A stretch of DNA of 53,914 nt from Chthonomonas sp. UBA6659 (GCA_002455425.1 DKKT01000090.1:1-53914); one strand, 5' to 3'. Counted from the first letter of the stretch, positions 33,381 through 43,043 are shown. Notes: generated by a model not told the origin, from the sequence alone. Program-made: numbers and translations.

Positions 33381-34781
33381 ATGACTCGCGCCCTTTCCGT
33401 CGCCGCCTGTTCGGTCGTGGTCGTCCTTGGCGGCTGTGCCGGGGGGTCGAATGCGCCCAATGCCGGTGACAAGATGCTGGTGCTCGGGGCCGCATCGGGC
33501 GAGCTGTACACGAAGCTGAAAGCACGCTACCGCGAAGTGCGCCCGACCGGGCAGCCCTCGGACCTCAGCGGATTTCGTCTGGTCGTCGTCGACGGGGACA
33601 CGATCTCGCCCGAGGATCTCGCACGTCACAGTGCGATTCGGCGAGCCCTGACGACGGGAGTTCCGCTCCTGTTCCTCCATGCCTCCGAGCCCCATAAGAG
33701 GAGCTTGCTCGGGGCGAAACTACTCCCGTTCTCGGTCAAGGGTCAGAGCGACGGGTACTTGGTGACCACGGACGGACCTGGCCGGTATCGGGTTCGCAAT
33801 CTACGACCGCTCGCACTCGATATCCGCAAACGCAACGCAGAGCTCGACGACCATGGGGTGCTGACGGGATCCCACGAACAGAAGAGCGCAAGGGTTCCCG
33901 TGAGTTCGGAGCGTGTCGATCAGTTTCTCGATTTCATTCAGCTTGACCGCGGGCGGCAGGTTGCTCCGCCGACGCCGCCGAGCGACTATCCTCAGTCGAG
34001 TTGGTTTACGGTTTCGGTCTCCGACGACTTCAGTGGGACGAATCCTGACTTCTACAACGACCTGTTCGAGGCGTCTCTCACCTATACGTTCTCCGCCTAT
34101 TACGATAGCGGTTCCACCTTGCCGTCAAAGTACTTCCAGTGGGTCGCCTGCAGCGTGGAGGGGACCGTCACGCCGCAACCGCCCGGCACCGATGAAGTGG
34201 ACGCTCGGGGATTCGCGATGACGATGAACGAGTGTTCGATCAGTCCCAACAACGGTCCCGGGAACGGGCTCCAACTCAGCCTTGTCGAAGTTCAACCCAC
34301 CAACGAGTCGAACAACCTGAGTTCGGAGCTTCTCTTCGACATCGGCTACAAAGGTGACGGTAACACGGCGTGGACTTGGACCCAGCAGCAGAGCCAATCG
34401 GTCGGCGGGTTTGGGGGCTGGGAAGCCAGCTCGGCACCCTCGAATCAGGTCAACGCCGCGAACCTTCAGTACATGCAGACCAGCCCGTACAACGGTGACG
34501 GCAGCAACTGGCAGGACGCGTTCTACAAGGTCTTTGTTGGAAAGCACATCCACCCGATGAACACCAACTCCACCCAAGCGATGGGTCTTGTCGGCAACGC
34601 CCTGTGGCGAACCCAGGCTGTCTTCGACGGCACCGTGACGATCGACATCCAGACGGCGGTCACGTGCATCTTGCTGACCGTGTCCAACTACTTCGTCACG
34701 TCGAGGACCGCCCACCAGGTCGTCGCCACAGCCCAATCAACCTCCATCGACCTCGATCTGGGGGCACTGCAGATCCCCTAG
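33381..34781 (+). CDS. Large lipoprotein of unknown function
   Basis: 466 residues. Signal peptide with lipobox LGGC (ACSVVVVLGGCAGG). The N-terminal part has alternating strands and helices (KMLVLGAASGELYTKLKARY, FRLVVVDGDTISPEDLARH, GVPLLFLHAS), like a degenerate Rossmann or gatase fold. From about residue 195 the sequence becomes rich in Ser, Thr, Asn and aromatic residues (WFTVSVSDDFSGTNPDFYND, GYKGDGNTAWTWTQQQSQSV), typical of an extracellular beta domain. No family recognised. It may act on or bind the cell surface. The next gene begins 13 bases after its stop with its own -10-like element. Confidence 0.75.
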   Translation: MTRALSVAACSVVVVLGGCAGGSNAPNAGDKMLVLGAASGELYTKLKARYREVRPTGQPSDLSGFRLVVVDGDTISPEDLARHSAIRRALTTGVPLLFLHASEPHKRSLLGAKLLPFSVKGQSDGYLVTTDGPGRYRVRNLRPLALDIRKRNAELDDHGVLTGSHEQKSARVPVSSERVDQFLDFIQLDRGRQVAPPTPPSDYPQSSWFTVSVSDDFSGTNPDFYNDLFEASLTYTFSAYYDSGSTLPSKYFQWVACSVEGTVTPQPPGTDEVDARGFAMTMNECSISPNNGPGNGLQLSLVEVQPTNESNNLSSELLFDIGYKGDGNTAWTWTQQQSQSVGGFGGWEASSAPSNQVNAANLQYMQTSPYNGDGSNWQDAFYKVFVGKHIHPMNTNSTQAMGLVGNALWRTQAVFDGTVTIDIQTAVTCILLTVSNYFVTSRTAHQVVATAQSTSIDLDLGALQIP

Positions 34782-34782
34782 G

Positions 34783-34788
34783 TACGAT
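34783..34788 (+). promoter_or_regulatory. -10-like TACGAT, leaderless start
   Basis: GGTACGAT ends 6 nt before ATG 34795, only one base after the upstream stop codon. Confidence 0.45.
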
Positions 34789-34794
34789 GGCGAC

Positions 34795-35544
34795 ATGCTC
34801 TTGACACTTGCGGGTTTGGTTTTGAGTGGCGTGGCCGCGCCAACCGTTGTGGTAGCCGACGGACTCGTGATCGGTGAGTACGCCAACGGCCGCTGGCTGG
34901 ACGGCCAGAAGCTAATGGTGCCGACGACGGCAACCGTCACGTACCGCGCCGTGGGTTTGGGGACGATCGGAGCGTCTGCCACGATCAAAGGCTTCTTCAC
35001 CGAGGATCCTCCTGGCGGCCCGTTGCTTGGCATGCCGAACGATGAACGCGAAGTGCCGGCACGCCTTCTGGTCTCGGGGTCGCGCCTGAAAGTTCCACGC
35101 AAGGTTCGCCGGCTGGGAACCGGCTCAAAAACCTACGTCGAGGCGTTGACGTCGTTCTTGAGCTCGCAGAAGTACAAGGCGAAAGCGCGATTGACGAACG
35201 TGATTTCTGCCGACCTGGACGGGAACGGAACTCAAGAGATCCTGATCGAGGGCTCGTCTCGACCACGCGTCCATCAGGGCGAGACCAAGCCCGGCGACTA
35301 TTCGGTCGTGTTGTTGCGGGCGATCGTCGGCGGTCGGGTGCGAACGATTCCGATTCAATTCTCGAAGCGTGGCACCGAGCACTGGGTCAACTCCCATGAG
35401 CTCTTGGGAGTTGCCGACTTCGATGGCGACGGAGCGTTGGAGTTCGTTGTGACGAACGACTACTACGAGGGCCAAGAAGCTACGGTCTACCGGTTCGTGA
35501 AAGGGAAGCTCGTGGCTCTGGCCTCGAATGGAGCCGGAGTTTAG
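34795..35544 (+). CDS. Secreted protein with FG-GAP/VCBS-like calcium-binding loops
   Basis: 249 residues with a signal peptide (MLLTLAGLVLSGVAAPTVVVA). Two repeats typical of FG-GAP/VCBS blades are visible: ISADLDGNGTQEILIEG (about 137-153) and GVADFDGDGALEFVVTNDYY (about 205-224), each with a DxDxDG-type calcium loop. Two blades are too few for a full propeller, so it may be a partial or divergent one. Function unknown; likely extracellular. Confidence 0.75.
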   Translation: MLLTLAGLVLSGVAAPTVVVADGLVIGEYANGRWLDGQKLMVPTTATVTYRAVGLGTIGASATIKGFFTEDPPGGPLLGMPNDEREVPARLLVSGSRLKVPRKVRRLGTGSKTYVEALTSFLSSQKYKAKARLTNVISADLDGNGTQEILIEGSSRPRVHQGETKPGDYSVVLLRAIVGGRVRTIPIQFSKRGTEHWVNSHELLGVADFDGDGALEFVVTNDYYEGQEATVYRFVKGKLVALASNGAGV

Positions 35545-35589
35545 TGCAGTTTCCTCGCAAGAGTTTCGGCAGGAACCCGGGACCTCTCG

Positions 35590-35595
35590 TACAAT
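35590..35595 (+). promoter_or_regulatory. -10-like TACAAT, near-leaderless start
   Basis: CGTACAAT ends 8 nt before ATG 35604. It is the best match to TATAAT in the window (five of six). Confidence 0.55.
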
Positions 35596-35603
35596 AGGGT
35601 TCT

Positions 35604-38600
35604 ATGGCGCGCTTGTCGCTCGTGGGTTGGTGTGTGCTCGCCTCCGTACCGTACGCGGTGTTGCCGCTGGTCGGTTCGGGGTCGCCGCCGGGGGACTTCA
35701 ACCGTGACGTCCTGATTCCGCTTCGCGCCCGGTGTGGCTCGTGCCATGGGGGGACCCAGCCGACCGCCGACCTCGACCTCACCACGCCGCAGGGGATCGC
35801 AAAGGGCGGCTTCTCGGGCAAGCTCGCCATTCCCGGGAAGCCGAAAGAGTCTCTGCTGATTCAGCGCCTCAAGGGTGAGGGTGGCAAGCCTCAGATGCCG
35901 CTCGGGTTCGCGCCCCTGACGAAGGACGAGATCGCCAAGATCGAAGCCTGGATCGAGGCCGGCGCGGACAGCAGTCACGTCGCGCCGCCCCACTGGGCTT
36001 ATGAAGCTCCTCGGAAGGGAGCGCTGCCCCAGGTACAGAACGAAAAGTGGGTCCGCAACCCGATCGACAGGTTCGTTCTGGCGCGACTCGAGAAGGAACG
36101 GCTGACGCCGTCGCCAGAAGCCGATCGCGAGACCCTGATTCGGCGCGTATCGTTGGATCTCGTCGGCCTCCCGCCGACGCTCGCCGAAATCGATGCGTTC
36201 GTCGCCGACAAGTCGCCCGATGCGTACGAGAAGGTCGTCGATCGCCTGCTTGCGTCGCCTCACTACGGCGAGCGGCAGGCTCGGATTTGGCTGGACCTAG
36301 CCCGGTACGCGGATTCCGACGGGTACGAAGCCGACTTTCGACGTGTCGCCTGGAAGTACCGCGATTGGGTGATCGACGCATTCAACCGCAACATGCCCTA
36401 CAGCGAGTTCACAGTCGAGCAGATTGCCGGCGACATGCTGAACAACGCCACCGTCGATCAGCAGGTCGCGACCGGATTCCATCGCAACACGATGTTCAAC
36501 CGTGAGGGCGGGATCGACCCGGGCGAGGCGCACTACAACGTCCTGGTCGATCGCGTCGGGACGACGGGAACGGTGTGGCTGGCCTCGACGCTGGCGTGCG
36601 CGCGTTGTCACGATCACAAGTACGATCCGATCAGCCAGAAGGACTTCTACAAGATGATGGCGTTCTACTCGAACACCGAGTACACGCCGGCCGGCGACGC
36701 CAATGTTGGAGCCGAGAAGTGGTACGAACCCTCGATCGAGGCCCCCACGGCCTCCCAAGCGAAGGCGCGAGACGACGCCAAACGCCAGATGGACGCGATC
36801 GAAGCCGAGATCACGCGTGAATCAGCGCGGTTGACTCCGGAGCGCACCGTGTGGGCTGCAATGCTGCCGCAGCCGGTCGCTTGGGTGGCTCCGGTTGGGA
36901 CGCTGTCCAGCGACTCGCCAGGCGTGACGTTTTCGACGGACGGAACCGGCACGGTGTCGGTCGATGGTGCCAATCCCGATCGCGTGAACTACACGTGGCG
37001 GACAAAGGTCGGGGGTGAGGTGCGTGGGATCATGCTTGAGCCGATCCCCGACAAATCGTTCAAGGCCGGCGGGCCGGGTAGATCCGACAGCGGCAACTTC
37101 ATTCTTTCCACGGTTCGGGTGACGGTCGACGGCAAACCGGTCCCGATGGCGCGGGCGAACGCGAACTTCATCCAGGACGGCTATGAGCTTATGGGTGTGT
37201 TCGATACCGACCCGAGGACGGGCTGGGCGGTGTATCCCGTCGCCTCGCCCGGGCGGAAGGCGGTTTTCGAGCCCCGCGACACGATTGCGGCGGGATCCGA
37301 TCTGGAAGTGACGCTTGAGTTCCAGAGCCCGGACTTTGCGCGACACGCGCTCGGCAAGTTCCGACTCTCGGTCACGGGCGAGAGGTTCCCTTCGCGGAGC
37401 GTGGTTCCGAGCGACATTCTCGCCATCGCGAAGCGCGAAAAGAAGTTCTCCGGAGACGACGAGAAGCTCGCCAAGTTCTTCCTCGGGATCGCGCCCTCGC
37501 TCCAGCCTTTGCGTGATCGCTTGAATACGGCGAAGACCGCGTTTGCCAAAGCCCAGGGCGAGATTCCCAGCGCGATGGTGCTTCGCGAAAGACCGTCGAC
37601 GGGTCCGGTGAAGACTTACCTCCACGTCCGAGGCGAGTTTTTGAGCAAGGGGGAGGAGGTGATCGGAGGCACCCCCGATGTCCTCGCCGCGATGAAGCCG
37701 TCGATGCCGGTCAACCGGCTTGGCCTCGCGCAGTGGCTCGTCGACCGTGAAAACCCGCTGACCGCGCGAGTCCAAGTCAACCGGATGTGGGAGTCGCTAT
37801 ACGGGCACGGAATCGTCGAGACATCGGATGACTTCGGAACCCAGGGCTCAGCACCGACTCACCCTGAACTTCTCGATTGGCTCGCGGTCGAGTTCATGGA
37901 CCGAAGCTGGGACATGAAGGCGCTCATCAAGCTCATGGTGACGACTGCCACGTATCGACAGGCGTCGCGGGCCACGGCGGCAGGGCTGGCGAAGGACCCC
38001 GACAATCGACTTCTGGCCCGGGGACCTCGGTTCCGACTCGAGGCGGAGAGCATTCGCGATGTCGTTCTCGTGGCGTCGGGCTTGCTGAACCCGAAAATCG
38101 GCGGCCCCAGCGTCTTCCCGCAACAGCCGCCGGGCATCTGGGACAGTCCCTACAACGGGGACCAGTGGACGACGGACAGCGACGGCAATCGATACCGGCG
38201 GGGCCTCTACACCTTCATCAAGCGGACGGCACCATATCCGAGTTTTATGGCGTTCGATGCTTCCTCGCGCGAGAGTTGCACGGTTAGGAGAATCCGCACG
38301 AACACGCCGCTCCAAGCGCTCGCCCTCCTCAACGACGAGGCGTACCTTGAGGCGGCTCGAGCGCTCGCGGTTCGCATGAAAGCCGCAGGCAACGCCGACT
38401 CCGAGCGCTTGACCCACGGGTTCCGGCTCGCGACCGGGCGTCGACCGGTCAAGGCCGAGATCGCGCGGCTCGAGGCATTGGTGAAGCAGATGCGAACCCG
38501 ATTCGCGCTCGACACCGTCGCGGCCGGAAAGCTCGCCGGTGAACCGGAAGCGGCGGCCTGGACCATGGTCGCCAACGTCCTCCTGAACCTCGACGAGACC

Positions 38601-38615
38601 ATCACGAAGCGATAA
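35604..38615 (+). CDS. Planctomycete-type cytochrome c with DUF1549 and DUF1553
   Basis: 1003 residues with a signal peptide. Order: PSCyt1 cytochrome c domain with a heme site at Cys44-Cys47-His48 (RCGSCHGG) and the distal PQMPLGFAPLT loop; DUF1549 (about 150-360), which contains a second CxxCH at Cys332 (CARCHDHKYDPI); a beta-rich middle; and DUF1553 (about 690-990: NRLGLAQWLVDRENPLTARVQVNRMW, TATYRQASRAT, FMAFDASSRESCTVRR, TPLQALALLND). These proteins are exported and encoded beside DUF1501 proteins, as here (5 bases downstream). The biochemical role of the pair is unproven; polymer degradation or periplasmic oxidation has been suggested. Confidence 0.95.
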   Translation: MARLSLVGWCVLASVPYAVLPLVGSGSPPGDFNRDVLIPLRARCGSCHGGTQPTADLDLTTPQGIAKGGFSGKLAIPGKPKESLLIQRLKGEGGKPQMPLGFAPLTKDEIAKIEAWIEAGADSSHVAPPHWAYEAPRKGALPQVQNEKWVRNPIDRFVLARLEKERLTPSPEADRETLIRRVSLDLVGLPPTLAEIDAFVADKSPDAYEKVVDRLLASPHYGERQARIWLDLARYADSDGYEADFRRVAWKYRDWVIDAFNRNMPYSEFTVEQIAGDMLNNATVDQQVATGFHRNTMFNREGGIDPGEAHYNVLVDRVGTTGTVWLASTLACARCHDHKYDPISQKDFYKMMAFYSNTEYTPAGDANVGAEKWYEPSIEAPTASQAKARDDAKRQMDAIEAEITRESARLTPERTVWAAMLPQPVAWVAPVGTLSSDSPGVTFSTDGTGTVSVDGANPDRVNYTWRTKVGGEVRGIMLEPIPDKSFKAGGPGRSDSGNFILSTVRVTVDGKPVPMARANANFIQDGYELMGVFDTDPRTGWAVYPVASPGRKAVFEPRDTIAAGSDLEVTLEFQSPDFARHALGKFRLSVTGERFPSRSVVPSDILAIAKREKKFSGDDEKLAKFFLGIAPSLQPLRDRLNTAKTAFAKAQGEIPSAMVLRERPSTGPVKTYLHVRGEFLSKGEEVIGGTPDVLAAMKPSMPVNRLGLAQWLVDRENPLTARVQVNRMWESLYGHGIVETSDDFGTQGSAPTHPELLDWLAVEFMDRSWDMKALIKLMVTTATYRQASRATAAGLAKDPDNRLLARGPRFRLEAESIRDVVLVASGLLNPKIGGPSVFPQQPPGIWDSPYNGDQWTTDSDGNRYRRGLYTFIKRTAPYPSFMAFDASSRESCTVRRIRTNTPLQALALLNDEAYLEAARALAVRMKAAGNADSERLTHGFRLATGRRPVKAEIARLEALVKQMRTRFALDTVAAGKLAGEPEAAAWTMVANVLLNLDETITKR

Positions 38616-38620
38616 CGACC

Positions 38621-40072
38621 ATGTTCGACACCCACGATTCCGACGCTCTGCGACGCTTCACCCGCCGGACCTTCTTCAAGGAGGTCGGCTACGGCGTCGG
38701 TTCGCTTGCGCTCCTCTCGATGCTCTCCGATCCGGCCCAAGCGATGGCTCACCTCGTCGCTTCCGCCCAAACCAAGGGGCCCCACTTCGCCCCGAAAGCG
38801 AAGAGCGTGATTTTCCTCTTCATGGCGGGGGCACCATCGCAGCTCGACTTGTTCGAGGACAAGCCGATGCTCGTCAAACACGACGGACAACCGGTCCCGG
38901 ATGAGCTGATCAAGGGCGAGCGGTTCGCCTTCGTGCGGGGAAAGCCCCTGCTCCTCGCGTCGCCTTACAAGTACGAGAAGGTCGGCCAAGCCGGTCACGT
39001 CATCAGCGAACTCCTCCCGCACTTGAAGTCGATCGCCGACGATGTCGCGATCGTCCGCTCCATGCAGACCGATCAGTTCAACCATGCCCCCGCTCAGCTG
39101 TTCATGAACACGGGGTTCCAGATTCCCGGCCGCCCGAGCATGGGGTCGTGGCTGACCTATGGGCTTGGGAACGACAAACGAGACCTCCCCGGTTTCGTCG
39201 TCCTGATCTCGGGAATCAGCAATCCCGACGGGGGCAAGTCGTGCTGGGGCAGCGGTTTCTTGCCTACCGTGTACCAAGGCGTCGAGTTTCGGTCGCAAGG
39301 CGAGCCGGTCCTGTTCGTGGAGAATCCCGACGGGGTGTCGAGTGAAGTCCGGCGGGACAGCCTGGACGCACTCCGCGACCTCAACTCGATCTCGCAGCAG
39401 CAACAGCTCGATCCCGAGATCGAGACGCGCATCGCCCAATACGAACTTGCCTACCGGATGCAGACGAGTGTGCCCGAGTTGATGGACATCTCGAAGGAAT
39501 CGCCCGAGACCCATGCGCTCTACGGGACCGAACCGGGCAAAAAGAGTTTCGCCAACAACTGCCTCCTGGCTCGGCGACTTGTCGAGCGGGGCGTGCCATT
39601 CGTGCAACTGTATCATCGGGGCTGGGACCATCACGGCGATTCGGAAAGCAACGACATCAAGCACGGTCTCCCCGAGCTATGCCGTCAGACCGACCAAGCC
39701 GCGGCGGCGCTGATCAAGGATCTCAAGCAGAGAGGATTGCTCGATTCGACCTTGGTGGTCTGGGGCGGCGAGTTCGGACGCACGCCCATGAAGGAGGCTC
39801 GCGGCGGCGTGACGTTTCCTGGGAGAGATCACCATCCGCGCGCCTTCACGATGTGGATGGCGGGGGGCGGGATCAAGCCCGGCGTGGCGGTGGGCTCGAC
39901 CGACGAACTCGGCTATCTGGTCGGCGAGGATCCGGTCCACATCCATGATCTCCATGCGACGATCCTGCACCTGATGGGATTCGATCACACCAGATTAACC
40001 TACAAATTCCAGGGACGCCAATTCCGACTGACGGACGTGTCCGGCAACCTGGTACAAGCACTCTTGGCGTAG
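38621..40072 (+). CDS. DUF1501 protein with Tat signal
   Basis: 483 residues. A twin-arginine motif (TRRTFFK, residues 14-20) precedes a hydrophobic stretch, so it is probably exported folded. The rest is DUF1501, an alkaline-phosphatase/sulfatase-like fold: VIFLFMAGAPSQLDLFEDKP near the N-terminus, SCWGSGFLPTVYQG, QLYHRGWDHHGD and VVWGGEFGRTPMKEARGGVTFPGRDHHPRAFTMWMAGGGIKPG. The DHH and GRDHHP His/Asp clusters could bind a metal. It is the standard partner of the upstream DUF1549/1553 protein and is surely cotranscribed with it. Confidence 0.95.
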   Translation: MFDTHDSDALRRFTRRTFFKEVGYGVGSLALLSMLSDPAQAMAHLVASAQTKGPHFAPKAKSVIFLFMAGAPSQLDLFEDKPMLVKHDGQPVPDELIKGERFAFVRGKPLLLASPYKYEKVGQAGHVISELLPHLKSIADDVAIVRSMQTDQFNHAPAQLFMNTGFQIPGRPSMGSWLTYGLGNDKRDLPGFVVLISGISNPDGGKSCWGSGFLPTVYQGVEFRSQGEPVLFVENPDGVSSEVRRDSLDALRDLNSISQQQQLDPEIETRIAQYELAYRMQTSVPELMDISKESPETHALYGTEPGKKSFANNCLLARRLVERGVPFVQLYHRGWDHHGDSESNDIKHGLPELCRQTDQAAAALIKDLKQRGLLDSTLVVWGGEFGRTPMKEARGGVTFPGRDHHPRAFTMWMAGGGIKPGVAVGSTDELGYLVGEDPVHIHDLHATILHLMGFDHTRLTYKFQGRQFRLTDVSGNLVQALLA

Positions 40073-40220
40073 GCCCCGCAATCCGCCTGGCACGGATACC
40101 GGCTTTCTCCGGCGGCAGGTCATTGTTAAGGCTGGTGCCTTCATAATCTGGGGTGGAGTGAGCTCTGGCTGCGCTCGCGTGAATTTTTCTTGCCGGAGAC
40201 ACATGAGGAGAGGAAGGATT

Positions 40221-41804
40221 ATGAATCGATTCCAGCTTCGAGGCGCACTTGCCGCTCTCGCGCTTTCAGCCGTTTGCGGCGCGTTCGCCGCCCCGTTCAC
40301 CTCTGGCAATCTCGTCGTGCTCCAGGTCGGCGCCGACGGTGGTCCGACCCTGACCAACGCCGCCCAACCGGTCTTTTTGAAGGAGTACACCCCGGGAGGT
40401 GTCCTCGTCCAGACCATCGTGATCAACGCGACCGGCGCGGGACCGAAGTTGACCATGAGCGGTACCGCGACGGCGGAGGGCGCCCTTAGCATCGGCGAGT
40501 TGTCGATCGGCACCAAGGGCCTCATGTTTGGAGGCTATAACGCTGTCGCCGGGTCTGTCGGTGGTGCCGGCGTCGGCGGTCAGGGTACGGGCACTTCGGT
40601 CGCGAACTCGGATCCGGCGGTGATCGCACGCACCGTCGGGCTTGTCGATGACAGCGGCACCGTCGATTTGACGACGTTGCTGGGCGACGCCTACCACAGC
40701 AACAGCATCCGGTCGGCGGTGATCCACACCGATCTCCGGACGTACACCGGGGGTACCTCGAGCGGCGCAAGCAACGGGGGCACCGCGGGCGTTCGGATCG
40801 CCAATATCGGTTGGACGACGTCGACCCAGCTCAGCAGCATGCTGACGAACACGCGAGTGGTCGTGGTGTACAACAACCAGCTCTACGTGTCCTCGCAAAG
40901 CGGCACCTTCGTGGGTATCAGCACGGTCGGCACCGGAACGCCGGCCACGAGCGGGCAGACGATCACGCTGCTTCCGGGGATGACCAACGACGTCGTGAAC
41001 GGTAACAACCAGTCACCGTACGGCTTCGTTTTTGCCGACGAGAGCACGCTGTACGTTGCCGATGATCGCACCATCACGAACGGCGGCGGCATCGTGAAGT
41101 ACACCAAAGACGGGGGCGGCAACTGGAGCGTCGCCTACAGGCTTCAGGTCGGCTTGACCGGAACGGGCGCACGCAGTGTTTGCATCGCCGGACAGGATGG
41201 CTCTGGAAACAAGATTCTGAGCATCGTCACCGGGCATAACGGCGAGTCCGCGGCGGCTTCGAACCAGGTCATGACCGTCACCGACACCGGCCCCCTCGCC
41301 GCGTTCAGCTCCGTCGTCACCTCGCCGACGAACACGAAGTTCCGCGGCGTCGTGTGCTATGTCTCGGGCGCGGAGAAGACGATCAGCGGCACGATCAACC
41401 TCGCGAGTTACGTCGGCAACCCGAGTGCCCGAGCGATCACCTTCGAGGTCGTCGATGGCTCCAACACGACCGTTCAGACCGAGACGCTGAACCTCGACGG
41501 CAGCAACGGTTACTCGTTCTCGACGAGCGTGGCCGATGGTTCGTACGACGTGTTTGTCAAGGGGACGACCTGGCTTCGCAAGAAGGTCGCATCGGTTAGC
41601 GTGACGAGCACGGGCGCAACAGTCTCGACGACGCTCGACTACAACGGCGATCTCGACAACAACAACGTGATCGACTCCGATGACTTCGACATCCTCGTCG
41701 CAGACTTCGGCGGCAACGGTCCCGGCGACGTCGACGGCAGCGGCACCACCGACTCGGACGACTTCGACATCCTCGTGGCCAACTTCGGCCTCGGCGGCGA
41801 CTAG
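40221..41804 (+). CDS. Secreted protein with C-terminal dockerin-type repeats
   Basis: 527 residues. ATG 40221 follows GAGAGGAAGGATT, a strong ribosome binding site; the in-frame start at 40158 is not credible. Signal peptide: LRGALAALALSAVCGAFA. The middle is beta-rich and Gly/Thr/Ser-rich, with propeller-like repeats (GNLVVLQVGADGGPTLTN, TRVVVVYNNQLYVSSQSG, YGFVFADESTLYVADDRT). An adhesion-like segment follows (ISGTINLASYVG ... VADGSYDVFVKGTTWL, carboxypeptidase-regulatory-like). It ends with two dockerin I-type calcium loops: GDLDNNNVIDSDDFDILVAD and GDVDGSGTTDSDDFDILVAN. About 150 bases of leader precede it, with no gene and no promoter that I can place. Confidence 0.85.
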   Translation: MNRFQLRGALAALALSAVCGAFAAPFTSGNLVVLQVGADGGPTLTNAAQPVFLKEYTPGGVLVQTIVINATGAGPKLTMSGTATAEGALSIGELSIGTKGLMFGGYNAVAGSVGGAGVGGQGTGTSVANSDPAVIARTVGLVDDSGTVDLTTLLGDAYHSNSIRSAVIHTDLRTYTGGTSSGASNGGTAGVRIANIGWTTSTQLSSMLTNTRVVVVYNNQLYVSSQSGTFVGISTVGTGTPATSGQTITLLPGMTNDVVNGNNQSPYGFVFADESTLYVADDRTITNGGGIVKYTKDGGGNWSVAYRLQVGLTGTGARSVCIAGQDGSGNKILSIVTGHNGESAAASNQVMTVTDTGPLAAFSSVVTSPTNTKFRGVVCYVSGAEKTISGTINLASYVGNPSARAITFEVVDGSNTTVQTETLNLDGSNGYSFSTSVADGSYDVFVKGTTWLRKKVASVSVTSTGATVSTTLDYNGDLDNNNVIDSDDFDILVADFGGNGPGDVDGSGTTDSDDFDILVANFGLGGD

Positions 41805-41826
41805 TCCTCCTGAAGCAAATGGCACG

Positions 41827-41854
41827 GGGCGGCGGGCGATTCAGCCCGCCGCCC
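41827..41854. terminator. Perfect 11-bp hairpin between convergent genes
   Basis: GGGCGGCGGGC (41827-41837), loop GATTCA, GCCCGCCGCCC (41844-41854). It lies between the dockerin-protein stop (41804) and the stop of the minus-strand PIG-L gene (41857), and TCTT follows on the plus strand. Probably a bidirectional terminator. Confidence 0.75.
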
Positions 41855-41856
41855 TC

Positions 41857-42594
41857 TTACTTGGTGCCGAACTCGTCCATCGCGGCGAGCCAGCGCGCCC
41901 AGCGCGGAGATGACTCCACCCGGCGCGCGAGGTTCGCGGGAAGGTGAGGTCGACGATAGTCGCGCCAAGTCTGCAGGCGCATCCGCTCGGTGCGCAGCAG
42001 ATGGGTGGGCCGGAGTTTGATCCAGCTCAGCACCTCGCTCCAGACCAGGTTCCGCCAGATCGTCTGCGAAGGATAGAGCCTCGCAACGCGCTTGACGAGA
42101 CGCTGTTCCTCGCGCGTCAACTCGAGTATCTCTTGCCCGATCGGGTCGGCAAAACGATTGAGTGGCATGATCTCGCGAAAATAGCCGTGATAGAGCGGGA
42201 CCTCGAGCACCGGGATGATTCCGGCGGAGCGATTCACGAGGAGATTCGTGGCGTCGTGGTCGAGGTGGCCCTGCTCGAACGCGGTGGTCACGATCCGATC
42301 GGGGCTCGCCCGGGCCACGTGCGCCTCGACGCGGGGGAGGTACTCGGCGAGGTGGTCGCAGAGGTCGCCGTCGGGAGCATCAAGAAACGTGAGGCTATTC
42401 GCGCTCACCCGGAGGACGTCCATCGCCCGACGCGACTCGGCTTCCCGGACCGGGGTTGAGTGCATCCACAGCACCCGGACGTCGGCGGCGAAACCGCGGA
42501 GACGATGCATCCACGCGGCGATCGCAAGCTCATCATCGGGGTGGGCCATGACAAAGAGCCACCGAAGATCCGGATCGGGATCGAAGAGCTTCAT
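41857..42594 (-). CDS. PIG-L/LmbE family deacetylase
   Basis: 245 residues, cytoplasmic. Zinc motif A-H18-P-D-D-E22 (MAHPDDE) and the second ligand region FEQGHLDHDAT are present. The family removes acetyl groups from N-acetylglucosamine-type sugars (GlcNAc-PI, mycothiol and bacillithiol precursors, antibiotics). It is the last gene of a five-gene sugar operon and overlaps the RfaE2-like gene by ATGA. The substrate is probably a sugar made by the operon, which is inference. Confidence 0.9.
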   Translation of the reverse strand: MKLFDPDPDLRWLFVMAHPDDELAIAAWMHRLRGFAADVRVLWMHSTPVREAESRRAMDVLRVSANSLTFLDAPDGDLCDHLAEYLPRVEAHVARASPDRIVTTAFEQGHLDHDATNLLVNRSAGIIPVLEVPLYHGYFREIMPLNRFADPIGQEILELTREEQRLVKRVARLYPSQTIWRNLVWSEVLSWIKLRPTHLLRTERMRLQTWRDYRRPHLPANLARRVESSPRWARWLAAMDEFGTK

Positions 42595-43043
42595 TCCAAA
42601 CCGATGCGCCTCAGGAGCTTGGAAGTCGAACGCCCTTCGACCAGCGGCACGATCTCAATCCGTCCACCGTACGCGGCGACGTGACCGTACTCGGGGAGCA
42701 GTTCGGCCTGGTAGTCCCCGCCCTTGACGTGGATCTCAGGCTTAAGTGCGTCGATGATCGCGCAGGGCGTGTCCTCCGCGAATGCGACCACGCCGTCGAC
42801 GTCGCGCAAGGCAGCGAGCACGGTGGCACGGTCTTCGAGCGTCGTCCACGGTCGCTCGTCACCCTTGGCCAGCCGCCGCACGGATTCGTCGGTGTTGAGG
42901 CCCACAATCAGAAGGTCGCCGAGACTGCGGGCATGGCGAAGGAGGGCGACATGCCCCGTGTGGAGAAGGTCGAAGACGCCGTTTGTAAAGACGAGCCGCC
43001 GACCTTTGCGCAGTGCCAGTGCCTGCTCGAGCGTCAAGATCAA
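42591..43043 (-). CDS. RfaE2-like (heptose 1-phosphate type) nucleotidyltransferase
   Basis: 150 residues from TTG 43043, matching the length of stand-alone RfaE2 domains. The nucleotidyltransferase signature GVFDLLHTGH (22-31) with the HxGH motif, the VGLNTDESVRRLKG-type block (VGLNTDESVRRLAKGDERPW) and VKGGDYQ are intact. The enzyme transfers AMP to a sugar 1-phosphate, in LPS synthesis D-glycero-beta-D-manno-heptose 1-phosphate. No ATG is available; TTG overlaps the upstream TGA (TTGA) and GGAAG lies before it. The usual kinase partner RfaE1 is absent; a ROK kinase is in the same operon instead. Confidence 0.85.
   Translation of the reverse strand: MILTLEQALALRKGRRLVFTNGVFDLLHTGHVALLRHARSLGDLLIVGLNTDESVRRLAKGDERPWTTLEDRATVLAALRDVDGVVAFAEDTPCAIIDALKPEIHVKGGDYQAELLPEYGHVAAYGGRIEIVPLVEGRSTSKLLRRIGLE

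Noticed and set aside
40123..40149. TTGTTA and CATAAT before the dockerin-protein gene as a promoter
   Set aside because: The spacer is only 13 bases; no better pairing was found.
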